A stretch of 60,000 nt of DNA from Takakia lepidozioides (Eukaryota > Streptophyta > Takakiopsida > Takakiales > Takakiaceae): assembly GCA_030704615.1 (NCBI GenBank), contig CM060731.1, positions 71,840,756-71,900,755 of the forward strand. Reading direction: 5' to 3'. Positions 20,745-32,487 of this stretch are shown here, piece by piece. The notes beneath the pieces were generated by a model. That model saw nothing but the letters and a program-made list of their open reading frames with translations, did not search any database and was not told where the DNA came from. How positions within the stretch are numbered: the first letter of the stretch is position 1; each line of letters starts with the position of its first letter. Both the position numbers and the translations under genes were made by a program.

Positions 20745-21260
20745 ATAACGGCACCGAAATTATCCCAGAGGCAGAGACGCAAAGCGGAATTAGGATCCGG
20801 GTTTGCAGACTCCGAAAACACAATGGCGACCTATAACCGTGGATAGTACTGTTGCAGAAGTGCATGATGGTTGGGTATAACGGCGCCGTAATTGGGCACA
20901 GGAAAAGAAATAGCCGGCTGAAGGCTTCGGGAGTGAAGCCAACAACGGTGAAAGAAATTGGGCTAACCAAATCCGCCAACCAAATACCCCCGGCTTGCAT
21001 CCTCCGGAGTGCAGGCGATAACGGCGCCGAAATGGGCGCCGAAAATCAAATACAAGGTTGAAGCCACCGGAGTGCAACCGATAACGCAACGCCAAATTTG
21101 GGTCCGGAAACCAAATACCCGGCTGAAGGCTAGGGATTGCAACCAATAACGACGCACGCGCCGAAATTGACCTGCGGAAACAAAATTCTCGCTGAAGCTT
21201 CCGCACTCCATCCAATAACGAGACGCCAAAAATTGGGCTCCGGAGAGCAAATACCCCCCT
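20745..21260. repeat. Subterminal tandem repeat of MULE A, about 78 bp per unit
   Basis: About six diverged units. Each has an AACCAAATACCC-GGCTGAAGG part, a CCGGAGTGCAACC-ATAACG part, and a GGCGCCGAAAT or related core. The phase is best kept at 20940-21200. Open frames across it on the minus strand are by-products of the repeat. Confidence 0.7.
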
Positions 21261-22280
21261 TACGGTAAGGGAGCCTGCTCTCATTTTGCTCTTCACTCTT
21301 CTCTGTTGTGCCCACTCCCTCCCTGCTTTGAGTTCGTGCTATGTCGTGAGGCCATGTCGTGCCCGAATCACATCTATCGACGCCAGACGGGAGTCATTTT
21401 CCCGAAAGCAGACGACATCATTGTTTTCCTGGATGTTTTTAGGGACGATCCTCGACTTGTCAGCTGAGAGCAATGGAGTTTCTTCCAGGATTGCACGATT
21501 CTCCTGGACCCCGGCTGGGGAGAGGTGGTTCCCTACGCATCATGGACCTGGACTTTCCGCATGAGTGGGAGCCGAACAGATCACGCACAGCGTTGCTGTA
21601 TCGCTGGAATTGTTGCGAGTGGACGTATGATGAGTGCATAGGTGAAAACTAAACTTTACGCGGGACGGACGGCTCGGAAAGTGGGGACATTCTCTTCATT
21701 ATGAGGATGAGGAGGAGGGGAACACAGGGCCCACTGTGAAAATGTCCTTCTACCAAGGGGGCCTATCGAAACACGACATCCTCGTTAGTTTCAACCGGGC
21801 GACAGAAACCACTGACATTTTTGTTCAAATATAGGCACCCGGTCACTCAGGAGGTCCTTGGAGGCCAGTTAGAGTTCCTTCTTCTTGGCGAAGGGACCAT
21901 AGGCTTGCATGCTAGAGTAGACATGTTCGACTCGCCGACACTCATGGCACCATACTTTTCATTCAGAAATCAAGCAGCTTCCCTGTGCCTATGGGGAATA
22001 TACATGCTTGGATAATCTTTGTTAGGTTTTTTGCAATTCACTGCCAGTATGCTGGGACGTGTCCTTTGTCGTATGGATTGCTGTTTGCACAAAGTGCAGT
22101 ATGCAATGCTAAATGTGCAGTATGACCCTTCCCCACTGGGAAACAGAACTAGCAATCTGTAAAGAACATCACATTTTCAGAACAGTAACAATGTATTTTT
22201 ACAAATTGGAGTCTTCTCATAGAGGTGGACAAAAACGCCAGGATGGGCTGCCGAAATCACTCACAAATTGAATGAAGAGC

Positions 22281-23007
22281 TTAACAAGAAGCACTATGCA
22301 TCATAGAACCATAAACGGCGCTGAAATAGGTCTCAATGCCCGTTAATCTCACACACTGTATGCTTTTCACTCCCGGATCCATTTTTAGACAAACCAAAAA
22401 ATAAAAAAAGACATGCGCATGCCATTCATGGCCAAAACCACATTCTCCTGTATTGCGGCAACCAAAATTCACATCGTAGCCATGGCGATGCTGCACCACC
22501 AAGTGTATAATTCCTCCAAAAAAAATAGGGTGCAAGAAAATGAATGTAATATAATTGCCACTTTCTATTCCTCTTCCCCTGTGGAATGGCAGCAGTCCGA
22601 CCAGTGTCCTGCCGTAGGGCCTTGTGCAGCTCGTGAAACTCAGTGTTGGAGCATGGATGAAGACGTCCACTGCGGAATATGCCACTCATGCGCTTCAGAA
22701 AAATGTAATAAAGGTGTTTGCATGGGACGTATGCTGCATTCTTTGATTCCATAACAAGGAGTCCTCACAGTTGCAAGCTGGTACTGTGAAACACCGTGAT
22801 TGTATACCGACACTGCGCGCAGCAGACCCGGCTGTTGACAACTGAAATATGCGCCCCATCCCGGGGTGAGGAACATCCCTGCAACCTTGCACTATGCAGG
22901 GGCATTGCAAGAGCGTTGGCCATCCTGGTGTCGTTCGCCTTTGTTGGTGGCCGCCGTCTTTTTTCAGTTCCCCCCCGATGGGTGGGCCAAGCTGCGGGGT
23001 CACCCAC
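22281..23007 (-). pseudogene. Transposase C-terminal remnant of MULE A with SWIM zinc finger
   Basis: Minus-strand pieces in several frames match the C-terminal region of the MULE B transposase: GDPAAWPTHRGG / TRMANALAMP against its RIANALGMA, GRIFQLSTAGSAARS against GRVYRMATAGSAVRD, CNCEDSLLWNQRMQ against CNCTDFSLMEAKK, and HLYYIFLKRMSGIFRSG against HLYYIYLKRLRMN. Together they show the CxC-xn-CxH SWIM signature, split by frameshifts. The catalytic core and N-terminus found in MULE B are absent here, so MULE A could move only with a transposase supplied from elsewhere. Confidence 0.78.
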
Positions 23008-23689
23008 CGGTATGCGGGGCGAAGAGCTTCTCGTGGGAGGAGGATGACGACTGCGAATTGGATTTCGTGGAACGTATTTTAGCTTTCAGAGAATGAGGAT
23101 GGAAGTAACACGTTTAACCAAACACGGAGTCCATGTTGAAGACGGGACCTCTCGGTACGCTCCACAGCGAAGTCCTGCAGTGATAAGAGTGTGTCCTACC
23201 TAATAACACAAATGATTTTCTGGAGGATTCCGTATCCAACAGGATGGGTGATCAGTGCACGTAAAGATGAAGGTATTGTAACGTACGTTACAAAAACGGA
23301 CGACAACAGCAAGTTCACATCGGATATTTTGGTGCCTGAATTGTAATGTACAACCACTTGGGCTACAATAAATCAGGCCTTCCCATGAATTTCGGCACCG
23401 AAATCTGGATGAACATCTCCTGTCATGTAACAACTTTGGAAGCCAGGGGATGAATTCCGGCGACAGAAATAGTAATTTGTTCACCTCATGAAACTGACCA
23501 AGCATCCAACGGATGGATTTCAGTGCCGAAATTCGGATGAAATCTTCTCATCAAATTGTTTTCTGCACTGATGGTTGAATTTGGATGCCAAAATACAGAT
23601 GAATTGTTCCTGATTACAGTCGTGATTCACCACGTGTCCGGATATCGCTGCCGACATCCGAATGACAGTAATCCTGATCGGCAGAATGG

Positions 23690-25620
23690 ATGTATTTCGG
23701 CGCCGAAATTCATTCTTCATCTCCTTTTCCGACCCTAATTCTGCTGCCCTGCGGATGGATTTCGGTGCCGAAATTCATCTGAAGTTTTTTTTTTTTTTTT
23801 TTTTTTCTTTGCGACAGATGAACTTCGGCGCCGAATCTCATCCAAGTCCTCCCTTCTAATTTTCCTTTTTCTTCGCGGAGCATGAATTTCGCCGCCGAAA
23901 TTCATCCGAAGTCCTCCCGAATTTATTTTTTTCTCCGCGAGCAATGAATTCGGCGCCGATTCATCCGAAGTCCTCCCGAAATTATTTTTTTCTTCGGGAG
24001 CAATGATTTCGGCGCCGAAATTCCATCCGAAGTCCTCCCGAAATTATTTTTTTTCTTCGGGAGCAATGAATTTCGGCGCCGAAATCATCCGAAGTCCTCT
24101 CATTTTTTTTTTTTTCTTTCGAGAGCAATGAATTTCGGTCGGCGCCTAAATTCAAACCGACTCCATCCCTCCAAATTCTTTTCAGGGTTTGAGCGCCGGA
24201 TTTCGGCGCCGAAATTCATCCAATGCCCTCCCCTCCAATATTTATTTTTCTTTGAAAAGGATGAATTTCGGCGCCGAAATTCAATCCAGAGCGAAGACTT
24301 AAATCGCACCATGCTATGCTTTGCCGCCATCCATTGCCCCTGACGGATTGCTGTCCATGCCTGTTGGACTTGCCATTTCTGGACATTTAACTATAATTTC
24401 GGCGCCGAAATTATACTTTATGTGCGGCAACGTCCCGTGCGAAAAAGACCACTTAATGGATACTGTCGGTTTCAAATGAAAAAAACGGCTAAAATACAAT
24501 TAATTTTGACAGAATGGGTTCAATATGCCGATTTCTCCATTAAATGCAGAATATTCCTGTTATCTTCGTCGGAACGGGGTATTTCCAACGATTTACGGAA
24601 AATTATATCATCCAGAAGCAAATAGTAAGTGTCGGGTTTGGACGAATTTCGGCGCCGAAATTCATCCGTCGCATAGAAAATGTAATATTAGAGTTACTCA
24701 TTGCGGACAGTAAGGATGAATTTCGGCGCCGAAATTCATCCTTTTCAAAGAAAAATAAATATTGGAGGGAGGGCATTGGATGAATTTCGGCGCCGAAATC
24801 CGGCGCTCAAACCCTGAAAAGAATTTGGAGGATGGAGTCGGTTGAATTTCGGCGCCGAAATTCATTGCTCGCGAAGAAATTTTTTTTTTTTCGGGATGAC
24901 TTCGGATGAATTTCGGCGCCGAAATTCATTGCTCGCGAAGAAAAAAAAAAAATTCGGGAGGACTTTGGATGAATTTCGGCGCCGAAATTCATTGCTCGCG
25001 AAGAAAAAAATAAAATCGGGGGGACTTCGGATGAATTTCGGCGCCGAAATTCATTGCTCCCGAAGAAAAAAAAAATTTCGGGAGGACTTCGGATGAATTT
25101 CGGCGCCGAAATTCATTGCTCCGAAAAAAAAAAAATTTCGGGAGGACTTCGGATGAATTTCGGCGCCGAAATTCATTGCTCCCGAAGAAAAAAAAATAAT
25201 TCGGAGGACTTCGGTAATTTCGGCGCCGAAATTCATTGCTTGCGGAGAAAAAAATAAATTCGGGAGGACTCTGGATGAATTTCGGCGCCGAAATTCATTG
25301 CTCACGAAGAAAAAGAAAAATTAGAAGGGAGGACTTGGATGAGATTCGGCGCCGAAGTTCATCTATCGCAAAGAAAAAAAAAAAAAAAAAAGACTTCAGA
25401 TGAATTTCGGCGCCGAAATATGGATGAAATGTGCCCAAGTGCAGCCGTTTCCACTGTTCCGGAATTAATTCCGGCTCCGATATCCCACTGACAGTTTTGC
25501 TCATGACGAATGAGGACTTGGGAAGCGATGAATTGCGGCGCCGAAATTTGTAAGTTTGTGTTCGAAAGCACTGGAATAGGATGAATTTCGGCGCCGAAAT
25601 TCATCCGTCCGCTGATGAAA
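23690..25620. repeat. Long inverted repeat built from GGCGCC-centred palindromes (MULE A)
   Basis: About two dozen copies of GAATTTCGGCGCCGAAATTC, a perfect 20-bp palindrome, lie 55-85 bp apart with A/T runs and GCGAAG/CTTCGC words between them. On a larger scale the array is itself an inverted repeat. Left arm 23750-24285 mirrors right arm 24715-25425 around a spacer of about 430 bp; for example 24128-24285 pairs with 24715-24855 almost throughout. Homopolymers of 8-23 T on the left face A runs on the right. All open frames here (repeats of MNFGAEIH) are consequences of the palindrome, not genes. Confidence 0.9.
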
Positions 25621-26019
25621 CGTACCGACCTGACTGTTGAATGTCATAGGCAGGGGATTTTCATGGTGGTTGGGTTTCATGATGTGCGGATATTTCATTC
25701 AATGTCGGCAACTCCGGGAACAGCATCCGGTGAACGGAAGGTATTTCGGTGCCGCAATTCGGATAAACCATCTTGTACTGGTGGCTGGAACTGACACGCG
25801 TCGTGTTCCAGTCGACTTCATCCGTGCGAACGTGTCAGGGGTCACAATCTCTTCATCACCCATACGGCAGAAAGTGGTGGACGGTGGCAACGTTTCGGGA
25901 GACGTGGCTGCTTACACATCTGCTCGTGTAGAGTGGTTGCATGTTCCACCGCTTCGCTCTCTCGCTCCTTGCCCTTCTGCAGTGACATTCTCCTGCGTTT
26001 CCTCTCCTTATGCGGCATA

Positions 26020-27545
26020 GTGGTAGCATAGAGTTTGTGGAAGGTCAGGTGACTCCGGCAAAGAGAAGGAGGACGCGGGATTTTGGGAAGCCGCCGATGA
26101 CACGACTTAAGCTCCGTCTCATGCATGAAATGTAGACCTCGTTATCCGGAGACTCGGATCGCCCACCAGTGAGAGATTCGTGCTTTGCGGATGTGAAGCA
26201 CTCCATACGCAATATTCCTTTTACACCTTTTTTTTTGCGTGCAGTGTCTCATGTTTTCCTGTTTGTTTGACATGGGAGCTGGGGAGGGATCGCAGGGGGG
26301 CGAAGCAACACAGTCAACTTTGGATACTCCTGCCCGGGTGCTGCGCTCGCAAGGTGGAAGTGCATCGAGGCAGGCGATCCTCATTCAACACCTCAGATAT
26401 CGCCTCAGAAAAGCCCACCTAGAGTTCGGAAGTCGAGGAAGCAGAAGGAGCCCATGGCTTCGCCAGTAAAACCCCTAGGGAGACTGGAAGCAGAGATATT
26501 GGGTTTGCAGTCAATTTCAAAAACACGGATGCGGTGGAGGCCGCTGGAGATGTGGGAGTTGGATCTGCAGAAGGGCGGCCCATTGAGCTGACAGAAGGAG
26601 AGGACGACAACGTGGTACAACTTGGCGACGATCAGAACCTGCTGGAGCTTGCGGAGGAGCAAAACCTCCAGGACATTTCCTTCTCTGCAGACTCTTATCT
26701 TTCAGGCATTTTGCTTCGTGAAGAAACATTAGAAATTCAAATTACGTGAAACAGGAAGACTTGTTGATTCCATAGTTGATCCACTGGAGTATAACGTCCT
26801 GTTCAACCATGTGGGAGAGAAGGACATTCTTTGTGATTTGTCGGGCAAGCCATGGAGGTATGGCAGGACCAGGAGTCCTGCATTCATCCCAGACGCTCAT
26901 GGAAACATGTACGGATGTTGAAGGCAGGGTCCTCGACATCACTGCAAATACAGGTGAGAACGTTAATTGAATGCGGCACCAAAATTGACACCATTTCCGT
27001 TTGTGTATGTTTGCTTGTGCGAGGAAGCGACTCATTCTTGAGTTTGGTTGTGGTTGTGTCGTATGAATTTGCAATGCCTGTATGTGGGCGGGAAGGATGT
27101 CGAACCGATTTGTGTTCTCATTTGAGGGGGATACGGCCTTGTACGATTACAATTTGGCGGGCCTTCAGCGTTTGCCTCCGACTGAGGATCCCAAAAACGC
27201 AGAAGATGACGTGGAAGGGGAGGAGGAAGATGAAGAGGAGGAAGTCCAGGAAATTCGTTCGATGCAGGGGCGCCCGAAGCCGCTTCCCCCAATGCCTGTC
27301 TTCGAGTGAGTTACACCATAGTAAGTGTATTGGTTTCGGTTGTAGGGACCATGCAACCTGCCGATGATTCCCTGTTTGAATTCTCTAATGTACTTCATTC
27401 TATGTTTGTGCGTACACTCAGCCTTGCAGAGTCGTCCGACGAGGAGAAGCTAGGAGACTTGCCCGAATCGGACCCTGTTGCAGAGGAAGAGACAGAATCG
27501 CATCGGCCATTCTTTGCCAGAAAATCGTTTCTCGCGAGTCCCTAA
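26020..27545 (+). pseudogene. Remnant of the second, plus-strand gene of MULE A
   Basis: Exon-like pieces separated by plausible introns. First, FVEGQVTPAKRRRTRDFGKP near 26035-26130, whose end (MTRLKLRLMHE) resembles MAKLKLQQE in the MULE B gene at 58105. Then a Gly/Ser and basic stretch (TPARVLRSQGGSASRQ, VRKSRKQKEPMASPVKPLGR). Then ELTEGEDDNVVQLGDDQNLL, and VDSIVDPLEYNVLFNHVGEK up to a GTGAGA donor near 26952. A last acidic part at 27082-27309 (DVEGEEEDEEEEVQE) is followed by SLAESSDEEKLGDLPESD. Frameshifts break the reading. The ParB-like motif of the MULE B gene is not seen. Expression is unproven. Confidence 0.45.
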
Positions 27546-28149
27546 AAGCCTTTTTTTCTACCAGCCTATGCAGACACGGCTGCCAGAGAAGCCATCAGCA
27601 GGGAGGATAGGCCTACTCGGTTAGAGCAATTGACATACGGGAATGAGCAGAGAATTATAATGAGGCGTGAGGCCAAACATAGAATTGTGAAAGGCAGAGT
27701 AGGAAGTTCGTAATAGAATCCGCGTCCGAGAGCGAGGGGAATGTTGAGGACACTTCCGCACGCAGGTGGACAGTTCCGGCTGGTGAGGATGGTATTTTTG
27801 AGGGGAGGGCTTCTCAGAGTAACAGCGGTAGCGGCAGTGCAGGTTCGGAGGCAGGTGGAAGGCAGCCATCCTTGCATGAGGCTGGGGATGCATCGGACAG
27901 TGATAGCGGATCCTCACCATAACAAAGTCTCATTTGGATCCTTTTGTTGTACAGTTCTGAAACACTTAATGAAAATATTGACGATTTGAAAAATCATTGT
28001 GTTCAGACTGCTTGTCCGATTCCCTACATTTCTTCCGCCAACCAAAATGTATAATAAAAGCAGAAGAGACGCAAACTTCATTGAAGAACCCTACAAGTAA
28101 TTTATGCACACCATCAAGCCGAGAACTTGAAGCCATGAAAACCCTGCCG

Positions 28150-28470
28150 TTTCTAACATTCCTATTGGGAAATTTGGCGCCGAAATAGCCCAATGCGCGC
28201 CTTCGTTATATGGGCCTCAAAAATTCCACGGATGAATTACTGTACCAAAATATCGCGATGGAAGCCTTCAGCACAAGGCACTTCAGCACATTCCACTTGG
28301 GTATTTCGGCGCCCAAATAGCCCGTTCTGCGCCATTAAATACCGCACTATATCACATTTTAAGAGGTAATTTCGGTGCCAAAATACCCCGGTGGATGTCT
28401 TCAAAACACCATTTTAGCACACTGCTCTTGGGAATAATGGCGCCGAAATACCTCATTCCGCATCCTGGAC
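28150..28470. repeat. Right subterminal GGCGCC units of MULE A
   Basis: Four diverged units of roughly 80-90 bp, each with a core such as ATTTGGCGCCGAAATAGCCC, ATTTCGGCGCCCAAATAGCC, TTCGGTGCCAAAATACCCC or AATGGCGCCGAAATACCTC. They mirror the subterminal repeats near the left end, so both ends carry the same core. Confidence 0.65.
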
Positions 28471-28555
28471 CAGGAGAAACAGACCCTATTACCGAGGTAA
28501 GAGGACATAACACTGTCAATAAAGGCAGGAAAATTCCAATTCCGCGGATGTCCGC

Positions 28556-28614
28556 TCATGAGCTCATAGGCTCATGGGCTCATGCGCTCATGCGCTCATG
28601 AAATAGTAAACCTC
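28556..28614 (-). repeat. Right terminal inverted repeat of MULE A
   Basis: Read on the minus strand from 28614 it starts GAGGTTTACTATTTCATGAG and continues with four to five ATGAGC words, mirroring the left end. Confidence 0.85.
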
Positions 28615-28623
28615 ATGTGATAA
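28615..28623. repeat. 9-bp target duplication of MULE A, right (ATGTGATAA)
   Basis: Directly follows the right terminal repeat that ends at 28614 and is identical to 20473-20481. Confidence 0.92.
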
Positions 28624-31600
28624 CGTGCCAGAAAACAAGCAACATAGTATAACCCGCAGCCCATGACAATACTTGCTACCTCCTTGGTCTTGGTATAAAT
28701 GTACCCATGTACAACTTGGAAGGCAATTAATTCCTTCAACATGGTACTTGCCTCATGCCAGTACCTCACAAAGTGATGATCCTCAATGGGTCAATTGCTC
28801 GGAAGAACCTTAGTCCTAGTTGCCACTGGCAACCAAATGCGCATGATCTGGTAGTAATGTGCCAACGACTGCGGAGGACTAAAATTCTTCCAAGCCAAAT
28901 CCAACACAATGGGAATTTGGTTGAAGGGCATAATCATAGCCCGACTGTACTCCCGTGCAGCATGAGTTTTAGGTGGGTTAAAAGCAGCATTCCCCCATAC
29001 CTCAGGCTGTGGTGGCTGTGGTGTGGCTGTAGTAACAACAGGGTCAGCTACTGTCACAGTGACTTGTTGTGGTGTTAGTGGCACTGGCTCTTGTACCACT
29101 GGCATCTCCTGCACCCCCTGCGAAGAAGACTGAAAAGCCAAAGTTCTGGCTTGTAAATAAGAAGCCATCAGCTGCTCCTTAGGTACAAAGACTCTCTTGT
29201 CAATATTTGAAGTGACGTCCTCCACCTGAGTCTGCAGGCCGTCTACATCCTCTTGTAGCTCTGCTATCCTACTATAGACATTGTCTATAGTAGTTGTGGC
29301 AATGTTTTGCACCTGCAGCCTGAGCTCATTCATCTCGCCTTGGGTGAGCTTTCGTGGTGCTTTGCCTTCCACCGGCCCTTGTGCTAACCAGACCTGCATA
29401 AGGTGGTTATCCACCAAGTTGCTTGTGGGCACCCCTGAAAGTCTACTCCTCTGTGAGCCTGTACACATCTATCTGCTGCTGTAAAGCCTCCATGCGCTTC
29501 GCATGAGGTTCAACCAAACTCGCATATGCAGCAGCCAGATTATTGGCTTCCTTCTGAGCCTTGTTAGCCACAGAGAGTTCATTTCTATTTACCATGAGCG
29601 TTTGTTGCAACTCCAGGATGTACCTCTCTTGGTCAGCTTCAACCTGCCTGTATTGTTTGCAAGTATTCTCATTGCGACAGATTGTATTCTTCATATCAAT
29701 AATGAGTTTTGTCTGCTTGACATTATCGGTCTGTGCCTTTATACATCTTTCCGCTTGGCTGTTAACTTCTAATGTAGTTTGCTCAAGCGTAGTTGTGAGT
29801 GTAGCACATTGTATGGCCATCCTGTCATGCACTGTCTGCAACTCCGTATGTAGTGCATTTACTTCTTGCAACTTGCTCTCATGTTTCACCTGCATTTGGT
29901 ATAGCTGTTGCTTATGTGCTTCGTGCAACTGGTCCTGTGCGAGGCCTGCTTCAATCAAATGTTCCTTGGCCAACTGCAAAGCAGCTGTTGTATCCTTTAA
30001 CTCTTGCTGTAATTTGAGAGTGACCTCCTCATCGACCTTGTTTGCACACTCAGTGGCAAGTCGAGCCTCAAACTCCTTCCTGAGTTCCTCCCTCAAAGCT
30101 GCCAATTGGGTAGTTGGAACATGGGATTTGACATAAGTGCCCAACAAATTAAGTGTCTTGCTTATGGAACTCATAAGCATGGCCTGTTGAGGGTCATCAT
30201 GGTGAGCTTGCTGCTGTTCTCCCTGATCCTCAACAGTGTGATGCCTCACGAACCATTCAGGCCATTGCCCCACCAGATTTTCTTCCTGAACCACCTCATC
30301 CGCTACAGGTGCTGCAGTGTCTTGACACTCCGTTAGAGGTGTGGGTATTACAACAACAGCAAGGTTTCCCCTGGACAACCGCTGCACCTCCGGAGTCACT
30401 GTTTCCCGGACCAAACCAGAATTTTCATCGAGAAGGTCCCCCTTCTCAATTTCGGCCACGACTTGCTCTGTAGTTGGTATGTCCAACCTTTCTCCTTCCA
30501 GAGCAATTGGTGGTGATGCCACAGCATATACTAATTGTGGAGCCTCCAAAACAACAGAGTCAATTGGTTGTGGTGGTTGTGGTATTGAAGTGACTTCCTC
30601 TTCCCTCTCTGAAGGCCCTGCTTCCAATAATAGCAGCTCTCTGTGCTGTTGTGCCCCTTCCTGCACAAGAGCTTGAGAAACATTATCATGCGGTTTCCGT
30701 GAAGCCAGTGGATCTGCCACTACAGTCTTTCCCCGCCTCTGTCTCTTAGACTGGGGTTGCACTACCAGTCTACCCTCACTGTGTGAAGAGCCTTGCTCTT
30801 CAATGGCAGTGGTTTCTGTTTCAAACACTCCCATCTCCTTTCTCTCCCGAGTATCAAGTATGCAAAAATCAAGAATTATTTGAGCAATGATTGGACCGGA
30901 CACAATGATGGGAGACTTAGCAGCAGTGCCCTATAACCTCTTCATCTCGTCCACCAATCCGTTGTACATTAACTCCGCCCAAGCGACATCCTCTCCCCTC
31001 AAAGCTTTCAGGATCTCCTCTGTGAAGGACCTGCTCAAATAGTGTTGGTTATGTTTCATGGCAAACAGAACATTCAAGATTTGTCCAACTTCTCTAAGCC
31101 CTGGGTACTCCACCTTGGTACAAGCAAAACCTTGAGTTTTAAAGAAACTCCCTTCTTGGAACAGATTCCCTATCTGCTATCTTGCCCTGTGCTCATCCAC
31201 ATTCACATGTCCTGATGGCAAATCAAACAGTTGCTGCAGGTACTGGGGAGTAATTTCTATATCTACTCCCCTCACCTGAGTAACTCCTGTCCGAGGCTCA
31301 AAGTTTTGAAGAAATTGTATCATGAACTGTCGATGATGCAAGGACCAGTCCTTACGTAGCAACCCCTCCAATCGCAGCTCCTTCAGTAGTTGCACCGCCT
31401 GTGGTGCAGCGATCGTTTGCTTCTGTAAGATTGTGGTGCTTTTCACCCTGATATCTTCCATTCCTCTCACTCTCTTCATTCTGGACAAACCGACAGGTTT
31501 TGGTTGCAACAACTGAAGTAACGCCTGCAGGGCACAAAGCATAAAAGTGTGGTTGGCGCAGAATGAAATGAGTAAGTGTTTGTAAGCCTGCGGGGCTTGC

Positions 31601-32487
31601 AAGTAGCGATTTAGAGAAAATGTACTCTGCGTTCATCTGTCCTTGTGCCACTGCGTAAGTAGTAAGGCTAGCGTGTAGTCTGTTATTTCCGCCATAGCTT
31701 CAAAGCTATAGCTCTGATTGTCTCTCCTGACGAGACGCCCGTTACTTGGAACGAGGCCGACTCTTGCGCTCAGAATCCCTCCATTTTCTTGATTTCGTTT
31801 CTTGGTAATTACCCACTGCAGATAATTCTGGCTGGTGATTGGCTGTTGGCTATGTGATTTGTTTTGTAATTTAATTTCCTCCCATGGATTTTCCACTCTG
31901 GACTGTCCACTAGGATAGCACATGTGACATGGATTTCGCTTTTCGATACTTTTAAAGGGTTCCGTTACCCTTTCCATGTTTGCATTAATGGGCCCATAAT
32001 AAGTTAATGTGCCGGGTAGGTACTTTGACGGCCAATTTTGTCTTCTTCCTTGATGACACTCGCCTTTGCAATCCATGTCTGGCTGTGTGTCTCGCTCTGG
32101 CGTCCACGTGTCTATTTTTAAACGTGCCTCCGTCCACTTTTCCGCCGGCCACTCTCCGGATGTTAACCCACGTCCACCTGTCACTGATCCTATGGATTGT
32201 GTAACCCCAGTAGGCTGTGTTGAGCTGTGACAGGCTGTGTCATACTGTGGTACGCTGTGGTAGGTTGTGATAGACTGTGTGACATTGTGATGGGCCGTGA
32301 TAGGCTGTGCCGCGCCGTGATGGGTTGTGATAGGCTGTGCCACACTGTGATGGGCTGTGATAGGCTGTGCCGCGCCGTGATGGGCTGTGATAGGCTGTAT
32401 CGCGCCTTGATGGGCTGTGATAGGCTGTGTCGCGCTTGTACTGCCCGCCCTGGTCATATACGCTCGGCCTAGCGACAAGTGCTCCAT
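28624..32487 (-). pseudogene. ORF3 of element 2, N-terminal and central part (plant transposon protein-like, coiled coil)
   Basis: Starts at or before 32487, overlapping the integrase end, and reads through the 30-bp repeat as 10-residue units (TQPITAHQGA-like). A globular part follows in the pieces 31633-32487, 31177-31651 and 30931-31113: SFEAMAEITDYTLALLLTQW, then VRGVDIEITPQYLQQLFDLP, and later GEDVAWAELMYNGLVDEMKRL with SPIIVSGPIIAQIILDFC. This pattern resembles the putative plant transposon protein family (Pfam PF20167), often found in plant gypsy elements. 30903-29443 is a long Gln/Glu-rich coiled coil (KLQQELKDTTAALQLAKEHL). 29468-28791 adds a Pro/Val-rich part and AWKNFSPPQSLAHYYQIM. 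Stops at 31178, 30931 and 28791 look like single changes (CAG or CGA to TAG/TGA). MULE A cuts it at 28623. The family assignment is by eye. Confidence 0.65.
32225..32440 (-). repeat. 30-bp tandem repeat bridging integrase and ORF3 (element 2)
   Basis: About seven units of TGATGGGCTGTGATAGGCTG plus TGCCGCGCCG on the plus strand. The minus strand is open through it in the integrase frame (AYHSPSRR-type repeats) and in the ORF3 frame (QPITAHHGA-type repeats). In element 1 the integrase frame enters the array as QPITA, i.e. the ORF3-type frame. Confidence 0.85.

Larger units (their letters stand above)
20482..28614. mobile_element. Mutator-like element A (decayed), nested in ORF3 of element 2
   Basis: The left end reads GGGGGTTGCTATTCCATGAG, and the right end read inward is GAGGTTTACTATTTCATGAG. 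These are near-identical inverted termini, each followed by a cluster of repeated CATGAGC words. It is flanked by a perfect 9-bp duplication. Inside are subterminal tandem repeats (20745-21260), a transposase tail with a SWIM-finger remnant (22281-23007, minus), a 2-kb palindromic array (23690-25620), remnants of a plus-strand gene (26020-27545), and GGCGCC units near the right end (28150-28460). MULE B at 50858 has the same end and the same internal order, so A is a decayed copy of that family with most of the transposase lost. Confidence 0.9.

Noticed and set aside
24842-25305. Open frames on both strands encoding repeated MNFGAEIH-type peptides
   Set aside because: They follow from the palindromic DNA unit, which reads almost the same on both strands; no start context or other coding sign.
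23690-25620. CRISPR-like array of regular repeats
   Set aside because: The repeats are perfect palindromes, spacers are related to each other and rich in homopolymers, the array is mirrored, no cas genes are present, and the context is a eukaryotic transposon.
28791-30903. ORF3 as a retroviral-type envelope gene
   Set aside because: No signal peptide, hydrophobic fusion segment or membrane anchor is visible; the composition is coiled coil and basic tail.
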